64,000 bases of DNA from assembly GCA_018333635.1 (NCBI GenBank), contig JAGXTL010000037.1, positions 42,521-106,520 of the forward strand. Direction: 5' to 3'. Shown piece by piece: positions 8,505-17,028 of the stretch. Both the position numbers and the translations under genes were made by a program. The notes under the pieces were generated by a model. That model was given only the letters and a program-made list of their open reading frames with translations, was not told where the DNA came from and made no database searches. Every line of letters starts with the position of its first letter. Position 1 is the first letter of the stretch. Source of the DNA: Dethiobacter sp. (GTDB lineage: Bacteria; Bacillota; Dethiobacteria; Dethiobacterales; Dethiobacteraceae).

Positions 8505-10148
8505 TTAGACGTGGAGGTCGTCACAATACTGCTTAATTGTTTCCGCAGAAGCAGGCTTGGTTAACAGAGAGACTACGATGAAGAAAGCGAACGCCACAAA
8601 GACCCAATACCACTGATGCGGTGTGGAGATCCATTTACTTCTGTCGTCACCATACATCACTCTGCTAAGGAAGAACCAATGCGGGCTGCCTAATACGCTT
8701 CGGGCATAGAGCCAAGAGTAAAGCACTAGCGGGAAGAAGACAATGATGTTAGCATATGTGGCAGCCCGTGTTGCTCTCGGCCACCAGAGACCAAGCACCA
8801 GCGGCACACCAAGCGTCGCCACAATCATTACAAACGCCCAACCGGAGAGGTCAAGCACCAGTGCTAATGGGTTAAAGGAGTAATATGTGCCCACAACAAG
8901 AATGAGCACGGTCATCAAACGAAGAGATTTAATCGGGTTTTCAATCGCCCACTTGTTGCCAAACACTTTGCCCAGCCAATCACGACCAAGGAGTACATTA
9001 CCCACAACAACCCAACCGGCTGCGGTTGACATCGCAATCGCCAAGCCGCCTGCCACCAGCAAGCCTAGGAGCCAAGGATTACCCAGAGATTCAATAGCCG
9101 CAATCATCGAGTAATCGGTGACGGCAGCACCACCCACGCCAAAGTCGCCTTTAATTCTGGTCAAAACCTGTGTCACATTAGCAATAGTAACCGGGCCGTC
9201 TGCTGTGTTAAGGATTTGCCCCATCAGCGGATGCAGCGTTTCAATCAAATGACGTGCTGCTGTGCCGATGATAATCAGTCCCCAGTACATCGCGCCGCCA
9301 AATACGATGGTCCAAACAACGGACTTGCGGGCGGAACTTACGTCCATCGCTGTAAAGAAACGGACAACGGAGTAAGGCATGGTAGCAAAGCCGAAGTGCC
9401 ACACGAAGAAAAAGCCAATCACACCGGTCCACGATCTAAAGAGCGGGTGCGAAACTGCCCCCTCCGCCGATGCGTACGGCATAAGCCAGAAATTCGGAGT
9501 GCTTGTAAATACAGCGTCGGCGAGGTTGCCGAACCCGCCGTAATGAAGGAGCACCGCAATGGCGCAGGCCACAGAAGCAATCGCCATCAGTGCACCCTGG
9601 AACGCGGTTGACCAAGTGGTGGCCACCATACCGCCCAAATAAACATAGAAGAGAACTGCCAAGGCGCCGATTATTACAGCCCAAACAAACGGTACTTGCA
9701 GAATGGCCATCATGAACAGGCCTGTACCTACAAGCGATAGAACAACATACGCCCAGGTACCCATAAGAACCGGAATCCCGGTGATAATCCGCATCCATTT
9801 CTGATCTTCAAAACGGTCACAGTAGTAATCGGTAAAGGAAATGGGAGCATATTTGCGAAGAGGCGCAGCTGTCAACATAGTGGCCAACGGCATCCCGCCG
9901 ATAATGCCGACCATCGCCCACCAGAACGGGTAGCCAAGCAAAAAGATAAACGCCGGCAGGCCAAGGAAACTGGCAGGGCTTAAGAACGTGGCGGCCAGAG
10001 CCGCGCCGTTGACAACCGGGCCGATTTTACGGCCGGCGAGATAATAGTCCATTGGATTCGTGGACGCTTTCCGGGTTACGTATCCAATAGTAAAAATAAC
10101 CGCGAAATACGCAATCGTCATCACGATAACAATGGGATTAACCGCCAT
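8505..10148 (-). CDS. sodium/solute symporter (SSS family), probable short-chain carboxylate uptake
   Basis: This 547-residue, strongly hydrophobic protein has about 13 predicted membrane segments. It begins with the SSS-type N-terminus NPMDYYLAGRKIGPVVNGAALAATFLSPASFLG. Conserved stretches include ITGIPVLMGTWAYV, YVYLGGMVATTWSTAFQG and GGLAIAMSTAAGWVVVGNV. It resembles the acetate permease (ActP) branch, which couples sodium ions to monocarboxylate import. Its start overlaps the upstream small membrane-protein gene by 11 bases, with AGGAGGCG as ribosome site, which implies coupled translation. The substrate is inferred from the downstream genes to be isobutyrate or a similar short fatty acid. 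The C-terminus is a soluble tail. Confidence 0.85.
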   Translation of the reverse strand: MAVNPIVIVMTIAYFAVIFTIGYVTRKASTNPMDYYLAGRKIGPVVNGAALAATFLSPASFLGLPAFIFLLGYPFWWAMVGIIGGMPLATMLTAAPLRKYAPISFTDYYCDRFEDQKWMRIITGIPVLMGTWAYVVLSLVGTGLFMMAILQVPFVWAVIIGALAVLFYVYLGGMVATTWSTAFQGALMAIASVACAIAVLLHYGGFGNLADAVFTSTPNFWLMPYASAEGAVSHPLFRSWTGVIGFFFVWHFGFATMPYSVVRFFTAMDVSSARKSVVWTIVFGGAMYWGLIIIGTAARHLIETLHPLMGQILNTADGPVTIANVTQVLTRIKGDFGVGGAAVTDYSMIAAIESLGNPWLLGLLVAGGLAIAMSTAAGWVVVGNVLLGRDWLGKVFGNKWAIENPIKSLRLMTVLILVVGTYYSFNPLALVLDLSGWAFVMIVATLGVPLVLGLWWPRATRAATYANIIVFFPLVLYSWLYARSVLGSPHWFFLSRVMYGDDRSKWISTPHQWYWVFVAFAFFIVVSLLTKPASAETIKQYCDDLHV

Positions 10149-10398
10149 GCTTTTTCGCCTCCTGCCCCTTAGTTTTCTTGTCAGCCTGTTCAGGTAGCCA
10201 ATAGAACAGGTAAGCTATTCCCAGTGGCAACAGATACAGTGCAACCACGTGCGTGTAAAGGAACGAGATAGGGGCGCCGCCAATCTTTACTCCGTAGGTC
10301 ATCGCGGGAATCTTCATTTCCAAAATCATCAGAAGAAACACTAAACCGTAAAAAATACCCATTCCCCACCAAAAGTAAGATTTCATTCCTTTAAACAA
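10138..10398 (-). CDS. small two-span membrane protein, possible symporter subunit
   Basis: An 86-residue protein with two hydrophobic segments, about residues 8-28 (YFWWGMGIFYGLVFLLMILEM) without the last residue, and residues 44-68, followed by a lysine-rich cytoplasmic tail ending KHGG. I do not recognise the family securely. Its position, overlapping the symporter start by 11 bases, recalls the small DUF485/DUF4212-type partners of acetate-like symporters, but the sequence is not an obvious match. The start is a TTG, preceded by AGGAGG at 7-base spacing; the ATG four codons later has no room for a separate ribosome site. An accessory or stabilising subunit is a reasonable guess. Confidence 0.65.
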   Translation of the reverse strand: MFKGMKSYFWWGMGIFYGLVFLLMILEMKIPAMTYGVKIGGAPISFLYTHVVALYLLPLGIAYLFYWLPEQADKKTKGQEAKKHGG

Positions 10399-10411
10399 GT
10401 CGTCTCCTCCT

Positions 10412-10702
10412 TTATCCCTTCCTATTTTTGCTAGCCAAGTAAGAGTGTAGTTCTGTTAAGCCAAACATGGATGCCAACGGTACTGCCAGCCCAACAATGC
10501 CACCCATCAGGATATTGCGAGACAGGTCAAGGCCGGCAAAATAGAGCAGAAAATTAATCCCCACGCCTACCATGAAATAGAGCGTGTAAAAACGTCTTTT
10601 CCGGTACGCACGCTCCCAGTACCTGCGGTCTTCCTCTGACGCAAACTCCATACGGATCTTCTTGTTGCGTTGCTTTACTTCTAAAACGAATGGTTCCGCC
10701 AT
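10412..10702 (-). CDS. small two-span membrane protein, first gene of the symporter operon
   Basis: This 96-residue protein has a charged N-terminal half (LEVKQRNKKIRMEFASEEDR, then many Arg/Tyr) and two membrane segments, roughly residues 43-60 and 64-84, ending in a basic tail. Family unknown to me; the basic stretch before the first membrane span is reminiscent of DUF485-like proteins encoded with acetate permeases. The frame opens from a TTG at 10783, but the ATG at 10702 (MAEPFVLEV) has AGGTGA just upstream and is preferred. It is the first gene after the -24/-12 promoter at 10823-10838 and lies 13 bases before the second small membrane-protein gene. Confidence 0.65.
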   Translation of the reverse strand: MAEPFVLEVKQRNKKIRMEFASEEDRRYWERAYRKRRFYTLYFMVGVGINFLLYFAGLDLSRNILMGGIVGLAVPLASMFGLTELHSYLASKNRKG

Positions 10703-10822
10703 TTTGTCACCTGCTTTGTTGTTTTTCTCTTCGATATCGCTTCCTTGCTTTTCCGCTTTGCTCACCCCCCAAATTTTTTGCAAAATTTTGAATTTAATTT
10801 ATTTTATTTATATTCTGAATAT

Positions 10823-10838
10823 AGCAAATATTATGCCA
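10823..10838 (-). promoter_or_regulatory. sigma-54 (-24/-12) promoter of the isobutyrate operon
   Basis: On the minus strand the sequence is TGGCATAATATTTGCT. It matches the sigma-54 consensus TGGCAYR-N4-TTGCW at every fixed position with exact spacing. It lies about 120 bases upstream of the first gene's ATG at 10702. The same core, differing in two positions, lies before the second catabolic operon at 23234-23249, and a sigma-54 activator gene lies between the two. Confidence 0.88.
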
Positions 10839-10856
10839 ACTTCACTTCTTCTTACT

Positions 10857-10893
10857 GGCTATAGCCTATAAAGCTCGAATATAGCAGGGCTAT
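10857..10893. promoter_or_regulatory. pair of small palindromes upstream of the sigma-54 promoter
   Basis: GGCTATAGCC (10857-10866) is a perfect palindrome, and ATAGC-AGG-GCTAT (10881-10893) is an inverted repeat using the same GCTAT word. They lie 20-55 bases upstream of the -24 element. They may bind a regulator, but no protein can be assigned. Confidence 0.3.
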
Positions 10894-10959
10894 TTTTCTT
10901 GCCGAAGACCGAAAGAGATACAGTCACAATCATATCTTAACAGCAACTTGATTTTCTGC

Positions 10960-10975
10960 TGCATCAATTAATGCA
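10960..10975. promoter_or_regulatory. candidate activator-binding (enhancer) site
   Basis: TGCATCAATTAATGCA is an inverted repeat (TGCAT/ATGCA) about 120 bases upstream of the -24/-12 promoter at 10823-10838, a usual distance for sigma-54 enhancer sites. The word TGCATCA recurs upstream of the other operon (23435-23441) and just upstream of the activator gene (12763-12769). The assignment is by recurrence only. Confidence 0.4.
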
Positions 10976-10991
10976 CCTTATCATCACAGTG

Positions 10992-12737
10992 CTATAAGCT
11001 TCCGCCCTGCTCGCGAATACGCTGTAACTTCCGCACCACTGTGGACTGGTCCACACCCAAGGCGTCCGCAGCTTTGCGGGTGGTCCCGAACTTCTGCAAA
11101 GCCTTTAACACAAGCTTTTTCTCCACTTCATAGAGTGCATCTTTTAAAGGCACTACATCGGAGATATCCACTCGGAAATGCCTCTCCGACTCAATAGACG
11201 GCTTGACCTGCAGCGGAAGCGCCTCAGAACCGATTACATCGTCCTGGCTGAGCACCACCATTCGCTCCACAATGTTTTGCAGTTCGCGCACATTGCCGGG
11301 CCAGTCATTAGTCAACAGCTGCTCCACTACTTCACGCCGAATGATCTTTTTTAATTTATACCGCTTGTTGAATTTGCGCAGAAAGAGGTCAATTAAAGGC
11401 GGGATATCATCAGGTCGTTCCCTCAGTGGAGGAATGGTGATGGGAATAACATTTAGGCGGTAAAACAAGTCTTCCCGAAACCTGCCCTGGCGCACCAGTT
11501 CATTCAGGTCCCTGTTACTGGCGACGATAATACGCACATCCAGCTTGATAGGCTTTGTACCGCCCACGCGCATAATTTCCTGCTCCTGTATAGCCCGCAA
11601 AAACTTAACTTGTAAATAAAGAGGAATTTCCGAGACTTCGTCAAGCAAAAGAGTGCCCTTATGGGCCAACTCAAACATGCCCGGCTTCCCATTTTTATCG
11701 GCACCGGTAAACGAACCTTTTTCATAACCGAACAATTCCGACTCCAGCAAGTTTTCCGGTATCGCACCGCAGTTTACTTTGACAAAAGCTTCACCGCGCC
11801 GCTCACTGGAGCGGACAATAACCTGAGCCACCACTTCCTTGCCTACGCCGGACTCGCCCAGAATCAATACAGTAGAGTCCACCTGGCCCACCCAAGTGGC
11901 CAACTTATACACGTGGCGCATCTGGTGGCTTTCCATCACAATGTCATCATCCACCCTCTGGGAACGTAGTTGCGCCAATTCATTCTGAAAGCGGGCCGCC
12001 TGCCTTTCTTTCACTTCCAGATCATGCTTCAGATCAATCAGTTCAGTTATATCGCGCACATTAGTAACAACGCGGACGATTTCCCCGTCGTCGCCAAAAA
12101 TCGGGTTTCCGGTAATCAGTACGCGCTTGCCTGTCTTGCATATATCGTGCATCATGGTAACTCGCTCTTTCTTTTTAAGCACTTGGATTGTTACAGAATC
12201 AGAGAAATAGCCTTCATCCACCAGCTCCTGCATATGCCTGCCCAGGAATTCTTCCTTTTTCATGCCGGAAATTCGTTCGTAGGCACTATTTACATGCAGC
12301 GTGTAGCCCTCACCGTCGGTTATCCAGATACCGTCATACGATGATTCAATCACATCCTGCAATTCTTTGGCCAATTTTTTCTCTTCAACAAGCTCTCTTG
12401 TCACCTTTTCAAGTTCGGAAATATCCTGAAAAACACCGATGGCACCAACAAGTTCGCCTGCACTGTTCAGGATGGGAGACCGGTTGGTAATAAGTTTCCG
12501 CCCCTGAAAATCAAGTTTCTGATGCGGGCGGCTTTCACCGGTGCGGATGATTTCCAAAAGGCCGGTGTCAGGAAAAATCTTGTCTACACGCTCGCTAATC
12601 AGTTTTTCCGCTTGTTGTCCCGCCACCTTGGCCGCCGACTTGTTAATCAGAATAATATGTCCGTTAACATCGCAGGCCACGATGCCGTTGTAAACAGAAT
12701 CCAGCACTGTCTGCAAATCGATGCTTTTTCTCGGCAT
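10992..12737 (-). CDS. sigma-54-dependent transcriptional activator with two PAS domains
   Basis: This 581-residue enhancer-binding protein has PAS 1 at about residues 8-110 and PAS 2 at about 125-235, followed by a linker helix. The AAA+ domain at about 265-500 has Walker A GESGVGKE, the sigma-54 contact loop GSFTGA (Ser for the usual Ala), and Walker B LLLDEVSEI. A Fis/TyrR-like helix-turn-helix ends the protein (TTRKAADALGVDQSTVVRKL). There is no receiver domain, so the PAS domains probably sense a small ligand such as an acid or acyl-CoA, or redox state. The ATG at 12737 follows AGGAGGGG; an earlier in-frame start is unlikely. It sits between two operons that each have a -24/-12 promoter and is very likely their activator; as the last gene downstream of the 23234 promoter it may activate its own expression. 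Confidence 0.92.
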   Translation of the reverse strand: MPRKSIDLQTVLDSVYNGIVACDVNGHIILINKSAAKVAGQQAEKLISERVDKIFPDTGLLEIIRTGESRPHQKLDFQGRKLITNRSPILNSAGELVGAIGVFQDISELEKVTRELVEEKKLAKELQDVIESSYDGIWITDGEGYTLHVNSAYERISGMKKEEFLGRHMQELVDEGYFSDSVTIQVLKKKERVTMMHDICKTGKRVLITGNPIFGDDGEIVRVVTNVRDITELIDLKHDLEVKERQAARFQNELAQLRSQRVDDDIVMESHQMRHVYKLATWVGQVDSTVLILGESGVGKEVVAQVIVRSSERRGEAFVKVNCGAIPENLLESELFGYEKGSFTGADKNGKPGMFELAHKGTLLLDEVSEIPLYLQVKFLRAIQEQEIMRVGGTKPIKLDVRIIVASNRDLNELVRQGRFREDLFYRLNVIPITIPPLRERPDDIPPLIDLFLRKFNKRYKLKKIIRREVVEQLLTNDWPGNVRELQNIVERMVVLSQDDVIGSEALPLQVKPSIESERHFRVDISDVVPLKDALYEVEKKLVLKALQKFGTTRKAADALGVDQSTVVRKLQRIREQGGSL

Positions 12738-12780
12738 AACAGCCCCTCCTATGATGACAAAATGCATCAAGCGTCAATAG

Positions 12781-13317
12781 TTATTCTTCCAGAGAAAATT
12801 CCCATGCGCAATAATATTCATCAGGGTGCTTGTCAGGCGGACAAGTTATGCATTTGGTTTTTATCCTAGGATCTATGGTCCTGGCAAAACCGGAGTATTC
12901 TAAGATGCCAACTGTCTTACATGGGAAATCCGGCAAGTTTTTTCTTCTCCTGGCAACCTGAACGCGACAGTTATTCATTCTAAAGACAAGTTGATTTGAA
13001 TTAACCCAAAGTATTTCCTGTTTATTAATAAAAGCGTAAAGTCTGAAATTTAAAGCTTTGGCCAGGGATTTGAGGCCACCATTTTCAGGCAGGCTTAGGG
13101 TTTCCATAATCCTTTTGGCTTCGACAACGGTAAACTTCTCCCAAGCCATTTCATCAAGCTCAATAGCAGCTTCCATTCCGAATTTTTTCTCGGCAGCCTG
13201 AAACCATAACCCGTCGTGGGCCAACCAGCGTTTGCATAAATCTTTGATAAAGTTTTGCAGCTCTTCCCTACTCATCTCTTCCAAGCTTTCAAATACCGGC
13301 GAATCCTTTATTTCCAT
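12781..13317 (-). CDS. DUF6125-like cysteine-containing protein of unknown function
   Basis: A 178-residue soluble protein. The N-terminal half is helical (KRWLAHDGLWFQAAEKKFG, then ELDEMAWEKFTVVEAKRIM). The C-terminal half has a conserved-looking set of cysteines: NNCRVQVARRRK, FPCKTVG, and CITCPPD followed by YYCAWEF, which could bind a metal or cluster. I recall such proteins as the DUF6125 family, often beside acyl-CoA metabolism genes in anaerobes; the function is not known. The preferred ATG is 13317, since the GGAGG lies within the longer frame starting at 13329. It lies between the acetoacetyl-CoA synthetase and activator genes, in the AT-rich block. Confidence 0.7.
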   Translation of the reverse strand: MEIKDSPVFESLEEMSREELQNFIKDLCKRWLAHDGLWFQAAEKKFGMEAAIELDEMAWEKFTVVEAKRIMETLSLPENGGLKSLAKALNFRLYAFINKQEILWVNSNQLVFRMNNCRVQVARRRKNLPDFPCKTVGILEYSGFARTIDPRIKTKCITCPPDKHPDEYYCAWEFSLEE

Positions 13318-13334
13318 ATTAACCTCCATTCACA

Positions 13335-13381
13335 TTGTTACTGTTTTTGCACTAGTCATTTAATCTGAACTACAGTAACAA
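13335..13381. repeat. inverted repeat between DUF6125 and acetoacetyl-CoA synthetase genes
   Basis: TTGTTACTGT (13335-13344) and its exact complement ACAGTAACAA (13372-13381) are separated by 27 bases. The arms fill the 70-base gap between two genes of the same strand. There is no T-run on either side, so it is not a typical terminator; an RNA processing hairpin or operator is possible. Confidence 0.5.
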
Positions 13382-13387
13382 ACCTAT

Positions 13388-15340
13388 TTAGAAGCTTAAT
13401 TCCGGCAGCCTCCTAAATAAATCTAGAGCAGCGGGGTTAGCCAGAGCATCCCTGTTTAAGACTGGCTCATCATGAATGATGCTGCGCACTGCCATTTCCA
13501 CCTTTTTACCGTTTAAAGTATATGGAATATCACTAATGGCAATGATTTTTGCTGGCACGTGTCTAGGCGTTGTATTAGCCTTGATGGTATCTTTAATCTT
13601 TTTGATTAAATTTTCATCGAGAACAAGACTGTCGGCTAATTTTACAAAAAGAATTACTCTGACATCATTCTCCCAGTTTTGACCTACCACAATACTGTCA
13701 AGAATTTCAGGAATAATCCCTACTTGCCGGTATATTTCGGCTGTGCCAATTCTAACTCCACCGGGATTTAAAGTTGCATCAGAACGGCCATGAATTATTA
13801 CCCCGCCCGAATCGGTAATTTCTATGTAATCGCCATGTCTCCAAAAATTTGGGTAAAAATCAAAGTATGCCTGTTTGTATTTCTTCTGTTCCGGATCATT
13901 CCAGAAATATATGGGCATTGAGGGAAAAGGGGCGGTGCAGACCAGTTCTCCCTTTTGGTTAATCTGTGGCTCCCCCAGAGCATCAAAGCTTTGCACTTTC
14001 ATGCCTAATCCGCGGCACTGAAGCTCCCTGGCAAACACAGGGCCTATAGGGTTGCCCAAAGCGAAGCAGGATATAATATCAGTGCCCCCTGAAATTGAAG
14101 AAAGACATATGTCCTCCTTAATACCCCGGTATACATATTCAAAACTTTCCAAGGCCAGAGGAGAACCTGTCGATAAAAGTGTCTTTAATTTGCCCAAATC
14201 ATAGCAATCTCCCGGCTTATCCATGACTTTTTCCAGCGATTCCAGGTATTTGGCGCTAGTTCCAAAAATATTTATTCCCTCATCCTGGGCAAGCTTAAAC
14301 AGTGTCCCTGGGTCTGGATAGAATGGAGAGCCCTCAAAGAGCACCACTGTTGCCCCTACAGCCAAGGAGCTGACCAGCCAATTCCACATCATCCAGCCAC
14401 AGGTAGTGTAATAAAAAATAGTCTCGCCTTGTTTAAGGTCAGAATGAAGAATTAATTCCTTTAAGTGCTGGATTAATGTTCCGCCTGCACCGTGGACTAT
14501 GCATTTAGGAACACCCGTTGTTCCGGAGGAATACATAATGTAAACCGGGTGATCAAAGGACAACTGGGTAAATTCAATTTCCAGACCTTCTTCTGGTGAA
14601 AGGAAGCTTTCATATAGGACAGCCTTGGGCAAGTTGCTGATATCCGGTTCCGGCACAGTATATGGAACTACTACAACTTTTTCTATGGTAGGAAGATCCT
14701 TCAAGATACCCGTTACTCTTTCCAGTGAATCGATCAGTTTTCCGTTATATGAATAGCCATTGGCGGTAAAGAGAACTTTGGGCTGAATTTGTCCAAAACG
14801 GTCAAAAACCCCTTTTATCCCAAAATCTGGCGAACAGGAAGACCAAATGGCTCCTATACTCGTGGTGGCCAGCATAGCAATAACAGCTTCAATCATATTT
14901 GGCATAAAGCCCGCTACCCGGTCCCCCGTGATTACCCCCATTTCTCGAAGGGACTTGGCAACACGGGCCACCTGGTCATAAAGATTCCCATAGGTTATTT
15001 TCTTAATCTCAGATGTTTCACCCTTAAAGACTAATGCGGTACTATCGTCACGAAGGCGCAACAGATTTTCGGCAAAATTAAGCTTTGCTCCTGTAAACCA
15101 TTGGGCTGTAAGCATAACTTCGGAATTAATCAGAACATGGTCATAGGAACGGGAGGCTTTTATCTCGCCAAATTCCCACATGGCCTCCCAAAAGGCAGTG
15201 TATTCCACAACGGACCAGTTGTATAAATCATTATAGGTGCTAAAACTCTGCTTATATTTTTTGTTTATAAACTCCATAAAACTGGTCATATTAGCATGCT
15301 TTATTCTTTCCTCTGAAGGTGTCCATAACAACTTATTCAT
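13388..15340 (-). CDS. acetoacetyl-CoA synthetase
   Basis: This 650-residue AMP-forming ligase converts acetoacetate, ATP and CoA to acetoacetyl-CoA. The N-terminal WTPSEERIKHANMTSFMEF and the segment AQWFTGAKLNFAENLL are typical of acetoacetyl-CoA synthetases rather than acetyl-CoA synthetases. The ATP-binding motif is YIMYSSGTTGVPKCIVHG. The adenylate region has GGTDIISCF, and GRSDATLNPGGVRIGTAEIY and the lysine of PYTLNGKKVEM complete the active site. It would use acetoacetate released by the HMG-CoA lyase upstream, feeding the thiolase encoded in the other operon. It lies 114 bases after the carboxyltransferase gene, the largest gap in this operon, so a secondary promoter is possible. Confidence 0.9.
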   Translation of the reverse strand: MNKLLWTPSEERIKHANMTSFMEFINKKYKQSFSTYNDLYNWSVVEYTAFWEAMWEFGEIKASRSYDHVLINSEVMLTAQWFTGAKLNFAENLLRLRDDSTALVFKGETSEIKKITYGNLYDQVARVAKSLREMGVITGDRVAGFMPNMIEAVIAMLATTSIGAIWSSCSPDFGIKGVFDRFGQIQPKVLFTANGYSYNGKLIDSLERVTGILKDLPTIEKVVVVPYTVPEPDISNLPKAVLYESFLSPEEGLEIEFTQLSFDHPVYIMYSSGTTGVPKCIVHGAGGTLIQHLKELILHSDLKQGETIFYYTTCGWMMWNWLVSSLAVGATVVLFEGSPFYPDPGTLFKLAQDEGINIFGTSAKYLESLEKVMDKPGDCYDLGKLKTLLSTGSPLALESFEYVYRGIKEDICLSSISGGTDIISCFALGNPIGPVFARELQCRGLGMKVQSFDALGEPQINQKGELVCTAPFPSMPIYFWNDPEQKKYKQAYFDFYPNFWRHGDYIEITDSGGVIIHGRSDATLNPGGVRIGTAEIYRQVGIIPEILDSIVVGQNWENDVRVILFVKLADSLVLDENLIKKIKDTIKANTTPRHVPAKIIAISDIPYTLNGKKVEMAVRSIIHDEPVLNRDALANPAALDLFRRLPELSF

Positions 15341-15454
15341 ACCTCTACCTCCCTAATTTTATTTGCTGATTGGTAGAGCAAAAGCCTCATGGCCTGTTAA
15401 GACAGAATTACGTTTTATTGCTCCTCCCAGATTAAAGGCATAATTCCCCATCAG

Positions 15455-17026
15455 TTAAACCGGTGTCACAGGGCGCTTACGGTCAGAAAAGGACATTTCT
15501 TTTGAGGCATAGGTATTAAAGCGAGCAATAAGCTCTTCCCTTAGCTCGTTGGCAGGTATTACTCCATCGATGATTAACTCTGAAGCTAAACGATATATAT
15601 TAATATCTTCCCGGTATTCTTTGCGCTTCTCCTCAATGAAGGCTGACCTGGCATGTTCCTCTAAGGCGATAATCTTGTTACTATATACTGCATTTACAGC
15701 CGCCTCCGGACCCATTACAGCTATCTGTGCCGTCGGCAAAGCAAGGCAGCAGTCTGGTTCAAAGGCCGGACCGCACATAGCGTATAAACCTGCGCCATAA
15801 GCTTTTCTTACCACAATAGATATTTTGGGAACTGTTGCTTCTGACATGGCGCTTACCATTTTGGCTCCATGCCTGATTATACCTGCTCGCTCAACTTTAG
15901 TCCCTATCATGAAACCTGGAACATCCATTAAGAAAAGCAGAGGCATATTAAAGGCATCACATAGGGTCATAAAGCGGGTCGCTTTGTCGGCAGTATCGAC
16001 AAAAATTACGCCACCCTTGACCTTAGACTGATTAGCAATGATTCCCACAGCCCGACCGCCAATCCTAGCGAAACCGGTGATTAATTCCTGGGCAAATAGT
16101 TTTTTCATTTCAAAGAAACTGCCCTCATCTATGACACCATTGATAAACTCCTCCATATCGAAGGGTGCATTCTGATCCTTGGGTACTATCTGCTCTAAGG
16201 GTCTGCCAACCGCCGGGGCTTTTATCTCTGTTAGAGCAGTTTTTTCCTTATAGCTGGCGGGAAAAAAGCTGAGGTATTTTTTCGCAAATGCGATGGCTTC
16301 TTCCTCATTTTTGGCTAATACATCACCGCAGCCGCTTACACTGCAATGCATTCTGGCACCGCCCATTTCTTCAAGTGTAACCTTCTCCCCGATTACCATT
16401 TCAGCCATCCGTGGCGAACCGAGATACATACTGGCGTTTTTATCTACCATAATCACAACATCACAGAAAGCTGGGATATAGGCGCCACCTGCTGCGGAAG
16501 GCCCAAAAAGAAGGCAGACCTGAGGAACGGTCCCGGACATTTTTACCTGATTATAAAAAATCCTGCCTGCCCCTCGCCGTCCAGGGAACATTTCGATTTG
16601 GTCTGTAATTCTGGCCCCTGCGGAATCAACAAGGTATAACATGGGAATCTTCAGCTTAGCAGCCGTTTCCTGAATGCGAATTATCTTTTCCACGGTTCGC
16701 CATCCCCACGAACCAGCTTTTACAGTAGAATCATTGGCCATAAAACAAACATTTTGGCCGTTAATAGTACCAGTTCCACAGACAACCCCATCGGCTGGCA
16801 AGTCGTCGGCCAGGCAATTAGCCCAGAGACCATCCTCTGCTTCCACATCGGCATCAAACAATAATTTTAACCGCTCGCGTACAAAAAGTTTAGATTGAGA
16901 CTGAGAGGCTTTATGATACTTTTCGGCCCCTCCCTTTTTTACTATTATTCGTTTATTTTTTAAAGCTTCATCTGTATTGTCAGCACCTTTTTCAACTATG
17001 GTTAAGCTGTCTTGGGTCGTACTCAT
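15455..17026 (-). CDS. liuB: methylcrotonyl-CoA carboxylase carboxyltransferase (beta) subunit
   Basis: This 523-residue carboxyltransferase has two crotonase-like halves. Visible features are FVRERLKLLFDAD, the acyl-CoA-binding segment DSAGARI, the GPSAAGGAYIPAFCD oxyanion region and the second-half motif DVPGFMIGTKVERAGIIRHGAKM. Members of this family act on methylcrotonyl-, propionyl- or geranyl-CoA. Methylcrotonyl-CoA is chosen because the methylglutaconyl-CoA hydratase and HMG-CoA lyase genes are immediately adjacent. It works with the separate biotin carboxylase and biotin carrier encoded upstream in the same operon. The gene starts two bases after the hydratase gene. A propionyl-CoA role cannot be excluded from sequence alone. 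Confidence 0.85.
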   Translation of the reverse strand: MSTTQDSLTIVEKGADNTDEALKNKRIIVKKGGAEKYHKASQSQSKLFVRERLKLLFDADVEAEDGLWANCLADDLPADGVVCGTGTINGQNVCFMANDSTVKAGSWGWRTVEKIIRIQETAAKLKIPMLYLVDSAGARITDQIEMFPGRRGAGRIFYNQVKMSGTVPQVCLLFGPSAAGGAYIPAFCDVVIMVDKNASMYLGSPRMAEMVIGEKVTLEEMGGARMHCSVSGCGDVLAKNEEEAIAFAKKYLSFFPASYKEKTALTEIKAPAVGRPLEQIVPKDQNAPFDMEEFINGVIDEGSFFEMKKLFAQELITGFARIGGRAVGIIANQSKVKGGVIFVDTADKATRFMTLCDAFNMPLLFLMDVPGFMIGTKVERAGIIRHGAKMVSAMSEATVPKISIVVRKAYGAGLYAMCGPAFEPDCCLALPTAQIAVMGPEAAVNAVYSNKIIALEEHARSAFIEEKRKEYREDINIYRLASELIIDGVIPANELREELIARFNTYASKEMSFSDRKRPVTPV

Positions 17027-17028
17027 AA

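Noticed and set aside
10801..10822. A second promoter (A/T-rich) between the -12 element and the first symporter-operon gene
   Set aside because: The sequence is A/T-rich but lacks a paired -35/-10 set at proper spacing; the sigma-54 site explains the region better.
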